Shown piece by piece: positions 8,109-16,899 of a stretch of DNA of 44,080 nucleotides. The notes under the pieces were generated by a model. The model searched no databases. It saw only the letters and a list, made by a program, of their open reading frames with translations, and had not been told where the DNA came from. The translations under genes were made by a program, and so were the position numbers. This DNA comes from an uncultured Akkermansia sp. (lineage in GTDB: Bacteria; Verrucomicrobiota; Verrucomicrobiia; Verrucomicrobiales; Akkermansiaceae), in NCBI GenBank assembly GCA_947629715.1, contig CANRET010000011.1, forward strand, positions 1 through 44,080, in the 5' to 3' direction. How positions within the stretch are numbered: position 1 is the first letter of the stretch; each line of letters starts with the position of its first letter.

Positions 8109-9901
8109 AAAAAAGAGTAGCTGATATAATAGTAGATACACTTGCCGATCTCGGCGTGAGACAGGCCTTTTGTGTAGTCGGTGGCGGAGCGATGTACCTC
8201 AACAATGCTTTGGGGATTACTAAGCGTATCACGACCATGTATAATCACCATGAGCAAGCATGTGCAATAGCTGCCGTTGGCTATGCAAAATATATGCAGA
8301 ACACCCCTGCTCTCGTGTGTGTTACTACCGGCCCCGGTGGAACCAATACTCTCACCGGCATTATGTGCGCATATCAAGATAGCACTCCAATGATTGTTAT
8401 ATCCGGTCAAGTTCGCTATGATACGACCGTTCCTCATTGTGGGTTGCCTCTCAGAAGACGGGGGGAGCAAGAATTTGATATTATCAATTCTGTAACCAAT
8501 ACGACAAAATATGCGAAAATGGTTCTGGACCCTCTGAGTGTAAGACGCGAGGTTCGGAAAGCATACCACATCGCAATGGAGGGGCGCCGAGGACCTGTGT
8601 GGCTGGATATTCCCATGAATGTCCAAAGCGCGCTTGTGGATGAAGAGGAGTTGATGCCGGATGAACCCGTGTTGCCATCTGTCTGTCCGGACAAGAAAGC
8701 CATACAACAGTGTATAGGTATGTTAAAAGGGGCAAAACGTCCATGCGTTCTTGCAGGACGAGGGATTCGTGAAAGCGGAACACACGCACAATTTATGGAA
8801 TTTCTTTCGCGATTTCATATCCCTGTTGTCAATGCAATAGGCGCAGGCGATGCGGTTTCGTACGAGTACGATCTTTGCGGAGGAACAGCCGGTATGTCCA
8901 CATCACGATCGGGCAACATCGTCATCCAAAATTGTGATGTCCTTCTCGTTCTAGCCTGTTCATTAGGATACAAGCAAACAGGTTTTGCCCAAGAAAAGTT
9001 TGCCCCCAGGGCCCAAATTATCATGGTTGATGTGGATGAGTATGAGGCCCAAAAACCCGGCCTCCATATCGCTCATTTCGTTCACGCTGATCTTCACCGT
9101 TTTTTTGAATCAATGTCCCATGAACACCTTGAAGCCGGGGACTCATGGAAAAAGTATATTAAGGATATACGGCAAGCCTTCCCCCCCCACGGAGAAAAGG
9201 AAGAAGAGTTGCCACAGGATCGCGTTAATGCACGAGATTTTTGGAGAAAGATAGATGCCACTAATCACTTCCACCTATTCGCCTTAGGTAATAGTTCATG
9301 CATCAGCTCAAAACACGTTTATCCCGTGAGTAAACAGAATGATCGTGTCATTGTGAATGAGAACACCGGACCGATGGGCTCAGATTTACCGGTAGCCATA
9401 GGAGCTGCTGTCGCAGCGGGGAAAGAACTCCTTTTGGCAACCGGCGATGGGAGTTTTATGATGAATATGCAGGAATTGGCCACAATAGCCCATCATCAAT
9501 TGCCCATTAAGATAGCCTTGTTTTGTAATCAAGGGTACGCATTAATACGAAATACCTGTAAAAATTATTTTGATGGGTACAACGTGGGCTGTGATTCTTC
9601 CGATCTCAGCTTCCCCAACTTTGAAGAAATTGCACACGCCTTCGGAATTAAGTACAGACATTGTAAAACGCCGGATGATCTTGATGGCACCATTGAATGG
9701 ATGATGAGTCAACCCGGACCATGTCTCGTCGAAATTGATCAGCTTCTTTCAAATCCGGGTGTCCCCCGACTCATGTCTAAATACCATGAGGACGGGACAT
9801 TCAGTGCGAGCAGTTTCGAAGATATGTATCCGTTCCTTCCCCCGGATACTCTACAAAAATGGATGCTCTGGGATAAGTCTCCCTCTTCTGACCTTTCTTG
9901 A
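8105..9901 (+). CDS. Thiamine-diphosphate enzyme, acetolactate synthase-like (YerE-type candidate)
   Basis: A 598-residue enzyme of the acetohydroxyacid synthase/pyruvate decarboxylase family. The Pyr domain is at about 1-170, with the cofactor-activating E50 in YNHHEQACAIAAVGYA, followed by a central FAD/DHAP-like domain (about 195-340). The PP domain has the GDG-x25-N thiamine-binding motif (G447-D-G and N475). A branched-chain amino acid role is unlikely in this place. Directly after rfbFGH and coupled to an SDR, it fits YerE, which adds the two-carbon unit of pyruvate to C4 of CDP-4-keto-3,6-dideoxyglucose to give yersiniose-type branched sugars. That substrate is inferred from context. 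A C8 run lies at 9181-9188. Confidence 0.8.
   Translation: MKKRVADIIVDTLADLGVRQAFCVVGGGAMYLNNALGITKRITTMYNHHEQACAIAAVGYAKYMQNTPALVCVTTGPGGTNTLTGIMCAYQDSTPMIVISGQVRYDTTVPHCGLPLRRRGEQEFDIINSVTNTTKYAKMVLDPLSVRREVRKAYHIAMEGRRGPVWLDIPMNVQSALVDEEELMPDEPVLPSVCPDKKAIQQCIGMLKGAKRPCVLAGRGIRESGTHAQFMEFLSRFHIPVVNAIGAGDAVSYEYDLCGGTAGMSTSRSGNIVIQNCDVLLVLACSLGYKQTGFAQEKFAPRAQIIMVDVDEYEAQKPGLHIAHFVHADLHRFFESMSHEHLEAGDSWKKYIKDIRQAFPPHGEKEEELPQDRVNARDFWRKIDATNHFHLFALGNSSCISSKHVYPVSKQNDRVIVNENTGPMGSDLPVAIGAAVAAGKELLLATGDGSFMMNMQELATIAHHQLPIKIALFCNQGYALIRNTCKNYFDGYNVGCDSSDLSFPNFEEIAHAFGIKYRHCKTPDDLDGTIEWMMSQPGPCLVEIDQLLSNPGVPRLMSKYHEDGTFSASSFEDMYPFLPPDTLQKWMLWDKSPSSDLS
9181..9188 (+). repeat. Homopolymer C8 inside the thiamine enzyme gene
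   Basis: Eight C in a row in the middle of the acetolactate-synthase-like gene (codons of a Pro-Pro-His segment). Slippage would truncate the enzyme before its thiamine-binding PP domain. Confidence 0.9.
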
Positions 9902-9936
9902 TATTACAGATAATTCAAATCCCTAGAATATATTTT

Positions 9937-10941
9937 ATGATAAACGCACAAAGTATACTCATAACAGGAGGCACCGGATCGTTCGGTAAGTTATTTGCCA
10001 AGACGATTCTGGAAAATTATCCGAACATTGAGCGACTTGTCATCTACTCGCGAGATGAATACAAGCAGTTCATGATGCAGAATATGCCGGAGTTTAAGCC
10101 TCACTTGGACAAATTACGCTTTTTCATCGGTGATGTGCGTGATAAGGAGCGTATGATGCGAGCGTTCGATGGTGTGGATTATGTGGTGCATGCCGCTGCG
10201 CTCAAGCAAGTGCCGGCTTGTGAGTATAATCCTTTCGAAGCAATCAAAACTAATGTAAACGGCGCAAAGAACGTGATTGATTGTGCGATTGATTGTAAAG
10301 TAAAGAAGGTGGTGGCGCTGAGTACGGATAAAGCCTGCGCGCCCATCAACTTGTACGGAGCAACAAAGCTGTGCTCCGATAAGCTTTTTATCGCCGGCAA
10401 TGCTTATAGTGGTGGAAACATCACTCGTTTTTCCGTGGTACGCTACGGGAATGTAGCCGGCAGCCGAGGATCGGTGATTCCCTACTTCAAAAAGCTCGTG
10501 GAGCAAGGAGCTAGCGAACTTCCCATCACCGATCTGCGTATGACGCGCTTCTGGTTGAAGCTCGAACAAGCGGTGGAAATGGTGTTACGCGCATTTGAGA
10601 TCATGCAGGGCGGAGAATTGTTTGTGAAGAAAATTCCTTCCATGCACATGCCGGAGTTGGTTCAAGCCATCGCACCGCATCTCAAGGTGAAAGAAGTAGG
10701 AATACGCCCGGGTGAAAAAATACACGAGCAGATGATCACTCGCGAGGATGCACAGAATACAATCGACTATGAAGATTTTTACATCATCCTGCCACAAATG
10801 AAGTTTAAGGGGATCAAGTACGACTGCTACAAGGATGCAAAGCCTGTGCCCATTGATTTTGAATACAACTCCGGCAATAATGACCGTTGGCTTACCATTG
10901 AGCAAATGCGTGAGCTTGTCAAGGATATTCAAGCTGACTAA
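9937..10941 (+). CDS. pseB: UDP-N-acetylglucosamine 4,6-dehydratase (inverting)
   Basis: First enzyme of pseudaminic acid synthesis: NADP-dependent dehydration of UDP-GlcNAc with C5 inversion. From the ATG at 9937 it has 334 residues, the standard length. The Rossmann motif is TGGTGSFG (10-17). The PseB/FlaA1 catalytic set is present as D131-K132 in STDKA and Y140 in INLYGATK (K144). The C-terminus carries KKIPSMHM and IRPGEKIHEQMI, both typical of the family. An in-frame alternative start at 9898 overlaps the preceding gene and is not needed. It begins the second nucleotide-sugar operon and is followed after 6 bases by an aldo/keto reductase gene. Confidence 0.95.
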   Translation: MINAQSILITGGTGSFGKLFAKTILENYPNIERLVIYSRDEYKQFMMQNMPEFKPHLDKLRFFIGDVRDKERMMRAFDGVDYVVHAAALKQVPACEYNPFEAIKTNVNGAKNVIDCAIDCKVKKVVALSTDKACAPINLYGATKLCSDKLFIAGNAYSGGNITRFSVVRYGNVAGSRGSVIPYFKKLVEQGASELPITDLRMTRFWLKLEQAVEMVLRAFEIMQGGELFVKKIPSMHMPELVQAIAPHLKVKEVGIRPGEKIHEQMITREDAQNTIDYEDFYIILPQMKFKGIKYDCYKDAKPVPIDFEYNSGNNDRWLTIEQMRELVKDIQAD

Positions 10942-10947
10942 GAGAAG

Positions 10948-11850
10948 ATGAAACTTTGTCTTGGAACAGTACAATTCGGGATGCGCTATGGCATCCAAAA
11001 TGCGGGACAGCCCAACGTGGAGGACTGTATGCGCATTCTCGACTACGCCGTGCATCATGGCGTGGACTACTTAGATACAGCAGCAGCGTATGGTACGGCT
11101 GAAGAAGTGGTAGGAGAAGCCATACGTCGTAAGATAGTGCCGCGTGAAAAGGTGCATATTTGCTCCAAATTGACAAGTGAATTGCCAGGGGCCGCTGGGG
11201 TGGAAGAGTGCGAACGCATTTTACTCGCGGATGTGCAGAAAAGTTTACGGCGACTGAGCACGGATTATTTAGACGCCTGTTTACTGCACCGCGCGGAATA
11301 TGCCTATCGCCCAGACGCCTTGGAGGCACTGGCAAAGCTTCGCAGGCGTGGGATAATACGCCACAGCGGAGTGTCGGTGTACGAACCTTCAGAAGCTCAG
11401 GCGTGCTTGGACAGTCCTTGGGTTGACATGATGCAGGTTCCCTCCAGTATCTTTGATCAACGGATGCAAAGAGCCGAAATATTCCGCCAGGTCTCGCAGC
11501 GGACTGATTTTGCCGTTCACGTACGCAGCGCATTTGTGCAAGGATTACTTCTTATGCGTCCGGGAGATGTACCGGAAGAAATAGCCAATGGCGGAGCGAG
11601 ACTTGCAGTGCAGAGGTTGCATGATTTATGCATGGCGCATGGAGTTACGCGCATGCAGGTAGCTATCCAATTCCTTAAGCACCTCAAAGGCGTTTCTCAT
11701 CTCGTTTTCGGGGTCGACAATTTAGAGCAACTGCAGCAATATATTGATGAATTTAACAAGGACGTTGCCCCCCCCTCACTTATACACGAAATACAACGCA
11801 AATTTGAAAATCTAGAACCATCAATTTACTTGCCCAATGCTTGGCACTGA
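10948..11850 (+). CDS. Aldo/keto reductase
   Basis: A 300-residue (beta/alpha)8 oxidoreductase of the aldo/keto reductase superfamily, presumably NAD(P)H-dependent and cytoplasmic. The N-terminus LGTVQFGMRYGI and the catalytic region DYLDTAAAYG (Asp and Tyr of the tetrad) are clear, followed by YLDACLLHRAEYAY and GVSVYEPSEA. It lies between pseB and pseC, where the core Pse pathway needs no reductase. Such proteins accompany nonulosonic acid clusters in other bacteria, sometimes fused to the CMP-sugar synthetase, but the reaction is not established. A run of eight C at 11768-11775, about 25 codons from the end, could switch the C-terminus. Confidence 0.85.
   Translation: MKLCLGTVQFGMRYGIQNAGQPNVEDCMRILDYAVHHGVDYLDTAAAYGTAEEVVGEAIRRKIVPREKVHICSKLTSELPGAAGVEECERILLADVQKSLRRLSTDYLDACLLHRAEYAYRPDALEALAKLRRRGIIRHSGVSVYEPSEAQACLDSPWVDMMQVPSSIFDQRMQRAEIFRQVSQRTDFAVHVRSAFVQGLLLMRPGDVPEEIANGGARLAVQRLHDLCMAHGVTRMQVAIQFLKHLKGVSHLVFGVDNLEQLQQYIDEFNKDVAPPSLIHEIQRKFENLEPSIYLPNAWH
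11768..11775 (+). repeat. Homopolymer C8 near the 3' end of the aldo/keto reductase gene
   Basis: Eight C encoding an Ala-Pro-Pro segment. Slippage would change only the last 25 or so residues, so any effect on activity is uncertain. Confidence 0.9.
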
Positions 11851-12184
11851 GCAATGCTCTCTATCGGGATTCTCAATAGTGAATTTCTACGTGGACAATG
11901 ATGCATCTCCCACTGAAAAGATCATTCGCCACAAATTTTATTTACATAACTATGAACATGGATAAACGCAAGCAATTGCAGACAAAAACAGCACAACCTA
12001 GTTTCGGGAAGGAACGGCTGTTATCAGAGCGATAAGCTAAATTTTGCAAAGGAGAATAACCTTCAAATCAAAATAACAGACACAAAAATAAATCCGAACC
12101 TAAGTAAAATGAGTATATTATACAAATAAATTTTTATCAGGCTATGGCAGAAATGAAATATAGCATTTTACACCAAAAGGAACC
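11851..12184 (+). other. AT-rich gap between the aldo/keto reductase gene and pseC
   Basis: About 330 bases, clearly AT-richer than the flanking genes. A 27-codon ORF starting at 11952 (MNMDKRKQLQTKTAQPSFGK and following) is visible but has no ribosome-binding site or family resemblance. The last bases before pseC contain AAAAGGA seven to ten bases from its ATG, a good Shine-Dalgarno. TATTAT and TATACA -10-like stretches occur near 12116-12124, without a convincing -35 partner. A separate pseC promoter is likely, but the elements cannot be fixed. Confidence 0.4.
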
Positions 12185-13288
12185 ATGAAAACCTATTCCT
12201 ACGGGAAACAAAGCATTGATTGGCGGGATGTACGGGAAGTGGTGAGGACACTACGGTCGAACTTCTTGACCTGCGGGCCGAAGGTACGCGAGTTTGAACA
12301 AGCATTGTGCGATTACACGGGCGCAAAATACGCCGTGGCGGTATCGAACGCTACGGCAGGATTGCATATTGCCGCGATGGCGGCCGGGTTGGGGCCGGGG
12401 GATGAGGTGATCACCTCGCCCATCACCTTTCTCTCCTCGGCGAATTGCGCACGGTTTGTGGGAGCAACAGTGAGCTTTGCGGATGTAGAGGCGGATACCG
12501 CCAATATCAATCCCGGTGAAATTGAGAAGCAGATCACGGACAAGACACGCGCGATCATCCCGGTGCATCTTGCCGGACAAAGCTGCGACATGGAGCGTAT
12601 TCACTCCATCGCAAAGCAGCATGGTCTGATAGTGATTGAAGATGCAGCGCATGCCATTGGTTCGGCCTACAAGGGAAATCGTGTAGGCTGTTGCAAATAT
12701 TCAGACATGACGGTATTTTCCTTTCATCCCGTCAAGACGATTACCACCGGCGAAGGCGGCGCGGTGATGACAAACGACGAGGGGCTGTACCGCAAACTCC
12801 TCGCCCTGCGGGCACATGGTATGCACAAGGACGGCGACATGGCGCACGATTGGCGTTACGAGATGCGTGAGCTCGGTTACAATTACCGGCTGACGGATAT
12901 CCAGGCTGCGCTCGGTGTGTCGCAATTGCGCAAGTTGGAGCGCTTCAAGCAACGCCGACGCGAGATCGTATCTATCTACAACGAACAGCTTGCGCTGCCG
13001 CACCTTACGGAGCGGGAGTTCTCCAACGCTTGCTTCCACCTCTACCCTGTGTTGGTGGAGAATCGACGAGAGTTTTACGAACGAGCACGCAAGGCGGGAC
13101 TCAACTTACAGGTACTCTACATCCCGGTATATACGCAGCCGTACTACCGCGCACTGGGACACGTCGCGGGTGAGTGTCCGAACGCTGAGGCGTATTATGA
13201 ACGTTGCATTTCTCTGCCGCTCTATCCGAGCTTGACAAATGCCGACCTTCGCGAGATCATTCGCCGTATTAAGTCCATTCTGCCATGA
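12185..13288 (+). CDS. pseC: UDP-4-amino-4,6-dideoxy-N-acetyl-beta-L-altrosamine transaminase
   Basis: PLP-dependent aminotransferase of the DegT/DnrJ/EryC1 family, 367 residues, that aminates the PseB product at C4. The N-terminus YSYGKQSIDWRDV with FLTCGPKVREFEQAL is the PseC signature. IEDAAHAIGS (151-160) supplies the PLP-binding D153, and the Schiff-base lysine is K184 in FSFHPVKTITTGEGG, in contrast to the histidine of rfbH. NYRLTDIQAALG is also family-typical. A Shine-Dalgarno AAAAGGA precedes the ATG. Its stop overlaps the start of the next gene (ATGA). Confidence 0.95.
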   Translation: MKTYSYGKQSIDWRDVREVVRTLRSNFLTCGPKVREFEQALCDYTGAKYAVAVSNATAGLHIAAMAAGLGPGDEVITSPITFLSSANCARFVGATVSFADVEADTANINPGEIEKQITDKTRAIIPVHLAGQSCDMERIHSIAKQHGLIVIEDAAHAIGSAYKGNRVGCCKYSDMTVFSFHPVKTITTGEGGAVMTNDEGLYRKLLALRAHGMHKDGDMAHDWRYEMRELGYNYRLTDIQAALGVSQLRKLERFKQRRREIVSIYNEQLALPHLTEREFSNACFHLYPVLVENRREFYERARKAGLNLQVLYIPVYTQPYYRALGHVAGECPNAEAYYERCISLPLYPSLTNADLREIIRRIKSILP

Positions 13289-14061
13289 AGCCTTTGTTGG
13301 GTCTGAAACTCTGGTCCATCAACACGGATTGCTACCTCACGGAAGCGCAGCGTCTCTTTGAGGAGGGTGTGTACGATTACTTGGAACTTTATATCGTTCC
13401 CGGTACCCGCGCAAACCTTCCAAAATGGCGAGAGTTGAAGATTCCGTACATGATCCACTGCCCGCATTTTGCGCATGGCTTTAATTTGGCACAGGCGCAA
13501 AAACTGGCCTTTAACCGCGAAATTTTCTATGAGGTGCAGGAATATGCGGATGCCCTTCAAGCTCCCCTGATCATCATCCATGGTGGGATGGGAGGCGAAG
13601 CAGAGGAGACAACCCGTCAGCTTGCCGCACTGCATGAGGCACGTGCGCTCATCGAGAATAAGCCGCACCATGTCATTACAAAAACCGGGGAGCGCCTCAT
13701 GTGCCGGGGAACCACGCCTGAGGAAATAGACGCCATCTGTCGCACTGCCGGCTGCGGCTTTTGCCTCGACTTTGGTCATGCAATATGCAGCGCCAACTCA
13801 CACGGCGTGCCATGGATGGAGTACGTACAGAGTTTCTTGAATTTGGGACCGACCATGTTCCACCTCTCCGGCATTCAAGATGCTGCTTCGGAGATCGATT
13901 CTCACAGCCATATCTCAGTGAATGAAGAAATCGTCCGGCAAATCCTGCGGCTTGTTCCGGATGGGAAACGCATCTCCATTGAAACTAACAAAGAATCGCG
14001 CACAGACCTCAACGACTTCCGCACGGACGTGACGGACCTGCTACGACTTTTGCCCTCTTGA
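13285..14061 (+). CDS. TIM-barrel protein, sugar isomerase/endonuclease IV-like
   Basis: A 258-residue protein with the layout of the AP-endonuclease-2/xylose-isomerase-like TIM barrels: successive strands end in likely metal ligands IHCPHFAH, LIIIHGGMG, FCLDFGHAI, MFHLSG and ISIETNK. It is coupled to pseC by ATGA and followed by pseI, so it should act on the nonulosonic acid intermediate or its precursor. The canonical Pse route has no isomerase at this step but does require a UDP-sugar hydrolase (PseG), which is missing from the window. Whether this protein replaces that step or makes an isomer is unknown. Confidence 0.7.
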   Translation: MKPLLGLKLWSINTDCYLTEAQRLFEEGVYDYLELYIVPGTRANLPKWRELKIPYMIHCPHFAHGFNLAQAQKLAFNREIFYEVQEYADALQAPLIIIHGGMGGEAEETTRQLAALHEARALIENKPHHVITKTGERLMCRGTTPEEIDAICRTAGCGFCLDFGHAICSANSHGVPWMEYVQSFLNLGPTMFHLSGIQDAASEIDSHSHISVNEEIVRQILRLVPDGKRISIETNKESRTDLNDFRTDVTDLLRLLPS

Positions 14062-14072
14062 TTACAACAACC

Positions 14073-15083
14073 ATGCACACGTACATCATCGCTGAAATGT
14101 CCGCCAACCATTGCGGGGACAAGGAAATCGCTAAACGCATCATCAAAACCGCCAAGGAGATCGGCGCCGACGCCATCAAGGTGCAAACCTACACGGCTGA
14201 CACTATCACCATTGACTGCGACAGCGAGATATTTCGCACAAAAGAAGGCAGTCTGTGGGAAGGGCAAACTCTCTACCAGCTTTATTCAAAAGCTTACACC
14301 CCGTGGGAATGGCAGGGCGAGTTGAAGAAGTATGCCGATGAGTTGGGAATCGACTTCTTTTCCACGCCTTTTGACTACACGGCCGTGGACTTTTTGGAAA
14401 GCATCGATGTGCCGCGTTATAAAATTGCTTCTTTTGAGGCCATCGACTACCCACTTATTCGATACGCCGCTGCTAAGGGCAAGCCCATGATCATTTCTAC
14501 GGGTATCTCTTCTCTTGATGAAATCCAAGAAGCTGTGGATGCCTGCAAGCAGATGGGCAACAACGATATTACCCTGCTTAAATGCACATCGGCCTACCCG
14601 GCTAAGCCTGCCGACATGAATCTGCTCACCATTCGCGACATGATTGAGCGTTTCGGTCCGCAGGGGGTCAAGGTTGGACTTTCCGACCACTCCATGCGTG
14701 TGGAGCCCGTGGTGGCTGCTGTTGCGCTGGGAGCAACGGTCATTGAGAAACACATGACGTTGGATCGTGCCCTCGGTGGAGAAGATAGCGGCTTTTCTCT
14801 GAATGCGGAGGAGTTTGCCGACATGGTGAAGGTCGTACGCATTACGGAACAAGCCCTCGGCAAAGTGGATTATACTGTCAACCAAAACAATCGCTCCTAC
14901 GCCCGCTCTCTCTTCGCCGTGCAGGACATCAAAAAAGGCGACCTCCTCACCCCGCAAAATGTTCGCTCCATTCGTCCCTCCTGCGGTCTGCACCCGCGCT
15001 ACTACGATTCCCTGCTTGGCAAACCCGCTCCCAAGGACGCGCCATTTGGTACCCCTTTGGATAAGGACTTCCTGCAGTCTTGA
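14073..15083 (+). CDS. pseI: Pseudaminic acid synthase
   Basis: Condenses phosphoenolpyruvate with a 6-deoxy-diacetamido-hexose to form a nonulosonic acid. From the ATG at 14073 it has 336 residues. An upstream TTG at 14058 overlaps the preceding stop and is less likely. The NeuB-type barrel begins YIIAEMSANHCGDKEIA, then DAIKVQTYTADTIT, LWEGQTLYQLY, YTPWEWQ and FFSTPFDYTAVDFL, which match PseI better than NeuB. LSDHSMR and EKHMTLDR are substrate and PEP-site segments. The C-terminal SAF (antifreeze-like) domain covers about 280-336 (RSLFAVQDIKKGDLLT). Pathway position: after PseB, PseC, an acetyltransferase and a hydrolase. Confidence 0.93.
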   Translation: MHTYIIAEMSANHCGDKEIAKRIIKTAKEIGADAIKVQTYTADTITIDCDSEIFRTKEGSLWEGQTLYQLYSKAYTPWEWQGELKKYADELGIDFFSTPFDYTAVDFLESIDVPRYKIASFEAIDYPLIRYAAAKGKPMIISTGISSLDEIQEAVDACKQMGNNDITLLKCTSAYPAKPADMNLLTIRDMIERFGPQGVKVGLSDHSMRVEPVVAAVALGATVIEKHMTLDRALGGEDSGFSLNAEEFADMVKVVRITEQALGKVDYTVNQNNRSYARSLFAVQDIKKGDLLTPQNVRSIRPSCGLHPRYYDSLLGKPAPKDAPFGTPLDKDFLQS

Positions 15084-15567
15084 GAACTATGTATCCCCGA
15101 GAGGCTGACATTTACAAATGCTACCCGCGAACCGAGTGTCGGATCAAAAAATAAGTTTTCCGGACAAATTCTTCTTGCCTCGCCCGCCTTTTTGTGTCAG
15201 AGTTTCCACGAACGAAGGAATCGATCTTGCGCGTTTGATATGAAATTCACATCTCGCCTCATCCAAAGCCGTTCTCGATTGCTTGACCTCTTTGAGAAAT
15301 TCTACGGCATCGCTCTCCGCATAGGCGACAACCGTCCTCCTAAGCCGACTTTCCCTTCTTCCTTTTCGTGTTCCGATGAGAAATTCGGTCGCGGGTACGC
15401 CTTTGTTAATAAGGAGCATATCAGCGCAGAAGAGGCGGATAAGGTCAACATGGAAATTCTCCGACGATGGTAAACGAAAACAACAGGAAGAGATGCAACA
15501 GAGGGCTTGCAGCTTCCTCTGAGACGAAAAAGTTCAAGAGCAACTTTCACATCTCCTTGTATCATAT
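15084..15567 (+). other. Gap after pseI with a doubtful small ORF
   Basis: Nearly 480 bases without a confident gene. A plus-strand ORF from an ATG at 15240 to 15473 (77 codons, MKFTSRLIQSRSRLLDLFEK and following, ending VNMEILRRW) is the best candidate. It lacks a clear ribosome-binding site and a recognisable family. The minus strand over 15144-15419 is also open. Just upstream of the next gene, the frame of that gene stays open back to a TGA at 15520-15522 and reads on through it, which hints at a longer ancestral gene. Confidence 0.35.
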
Positions 15568-16215
15568 TTGACTATTGTTCAGCCTATAGTCAATGTGGCA
15601 ACCGTGGAAAATAGTGGCATTCGCCCGGAGGGGCTCGAAAATGAGATATACTCATGCTTTCATCACATCGCGCGCGGGCTATGTCTTAAGGAAAGACGAG
15701 ATGAGGTTGCTGTAGAAATTTCAAAAGCGGAAGATTCCCATCTGAAACGACTGCTTTTAGATTCTTACAAAGTGGCGTTACGCCCTAAAATGGAGGCATA
15801 TCGATTTGTCATCAATGATTTATATAGCCTCTCCCTTGACAAAGACTTTAACAGTGATATATATGGTCCAGACTCCGTCAAGAAAGTATGTAGCCTGTTA
15901 AAAACAGCTGACGGCATCAAGGATACATACAAAGCCGCAAAGAACTTTGAAGCTATCGGCGATACTGGCAGAGCGATAGAGGTCTTTGAGCAAGCTCTGG
16001 CGGATTGTTATATTTTGGCTAATGACATTCAGGAGGTCATGAAAGAAAGCGTGTTCCTTATTGCACAAGCTCGTGCCGCTCAAAAGGCTCAAAAGGAACA
16101 GGAAAAATGGGATGAAACAAAATGCCATAATAGGTGGACAAGAGGAATTGCAATTTTATCTCTCATTCTTTCTGCCGTTGTTGCATTTATTCAAATATAT
16201 TGCAAACAAGGTTAG
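15568..16215 (+). CDS. Hypothetical protein with C-terminal membrane anchor
   Basis: About 215 residues, helical and charged (LKERRDEVAVEISKAEDSHL), with a tetratricopeptide-like stretch IGDTGRAIEVFEQALADCY and a single C-terminal transmembrane helix (about 190-210, IAILSLILSAVVAFIQIY) leaving a four-residue tail. It looks like a cytoplasmic protein tail-anchored in the inner membrane. No ATG is available near the start, so a TTG at 15568 or a slightly earlier non-ATG codon must be used. Alternatively the N-terminus is missing because of the in-frame TGA at 15520. AT-rich like its right-hand neighbours. Function unknown. Confidence 0.55.
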   Translation: MTIVQPIVNVATVENSGIRPEGLENEIYSCFHHIARGLCLKERRDEVAVEISKAEDSHLKRLLLDSYKVALRPKMEAYRFVINDLYSLSLDKDFNSDIYGPDSVKKVCSLLKTADGIKDTYKAAKNFEAIGDTGRAIEVFEQALADCYILANDIQEVMKESVFLIAQARAAQKAQKEQEKWDETKCHNRWTRGIAILSLILSAVVAFIQIYCKQG

Positions 16216-16238
16216 TCGGGAATTTTCGAGCAATGAAC

Positions 16239-16880
16239 CTATCGCTCATCAGCTTTTTTGATCCGCAGCTCATATCGCTGTCCTTTAATAATAAAAAAGG
16301 CGGGATATTTTTCATTGTCAACAATTCGTAGTAAATTGAATTGCTCTTCTATAGTTTTTCCGATATCCAGCTGACTGTCTTGTGGCGTACGGCGCGAGTA
16401 ATAACTGCTTTCGCCTTCCTGTTCGATTCCCTTCAAGGTATCGATGTGATTGATGTAGTGTATGCACATCTCTACGGTTTTGCAACCGAGTTTATTGTGC
16501 CATTCATGGAGTAATTCATTCCCACTCAGTTGCAGTCTGTCCTTTATGTAATATGCTCCACTATCCACCCTTTCCCGAGCTTCAAAAAGAGTAATCGGTA
16601 TTTCATTCTTCCCCTCTAAAATTTGCCAGCTTGCCGGACTCCATCCCCGTCCATGCGGCAAATCGCTCTCATGCACCACGATGTTGTGCCGATTGCGTTC
16701 CATGACTTCTTTCCCGATTATTTCAAAACAACTTAGTAAAAAGAGTACGTCTCCATGACTTACCTCTTTACTCTTTGTTACCAATTTTACCTCATGCCCA
16801 CCCTCTTCCAAATGGTTTTTGAGCCGAACGCTATATGGCATCATCCAGCTCCCACTGTCTGTTAATATGCAAAACCTCAT
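16239..16880 (-). CDS. Formyltransferase-family protein 1 (sugar N-formylation candidate)
   Basis: A 213-residue protein with the N-terminal formyltransferase fold (methionyl-tRNA formyltransferase/sugar N-formyltransferase superfamily): VVHESDLPHGRGWSPASWQI at about 68-87 and a later RVDSGAYY holding the conserved Asp. It probably transfers a formyl group from N10-formyl-tetrahydrofolate to an amino sugar or nonulosonic acid. The Asn that normally sits two residues before the catalytic His is Val here. The frame is open up to 16928, but a promoter at 16900-16928 runs through that part, so the ATG at 16880 is chosen. It is transcribed away from the acetyltransferase gene and is a distant paralogue of the formyltransferase at 19679. 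Confidence 0.8.
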   Translation of the reverse strand: MRFCILTDSGSWMMPYSVRLKNHLEEGGHEVKLVTKSKEVSHGDVLFLLSCFEIIGKEVMERNRHNIVVHESDLPHGRGWSPASWQILEGKNEIPITLFEARERVDSGAYYIKDRLQLSGNELLHEWHNKLGCKTVEMCIHYINHIDTLKGIEQEGESSYYSRRTPQDSQLDIGKTIEEQFNLLRIVDNEKYPAFFIIKGQRYELRIKKADER

Positions 16881-16899
16881 CGCAGTATATATCGCTTCC

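Noticed and set aside
7841..8707. 288-codon open frame on the minus strand
   Set aside because: Overlaps the SDR and thiamine enzyme genes in antisense and has no domain-like sequence.
8105..9901. Acetolactate synthase large subunit (ilvB) for branched-chain amino acids
   Set aside because: No small subunit or ilv genes nearby; embedded in and coupled to CDP-sugar genes.
15144..15419. 91-codon minus-strand ORF after pseI
   Set aside because: Very basic, with no start signals; competes with an equally weak plus-strand ORF, so neither is firmly called.
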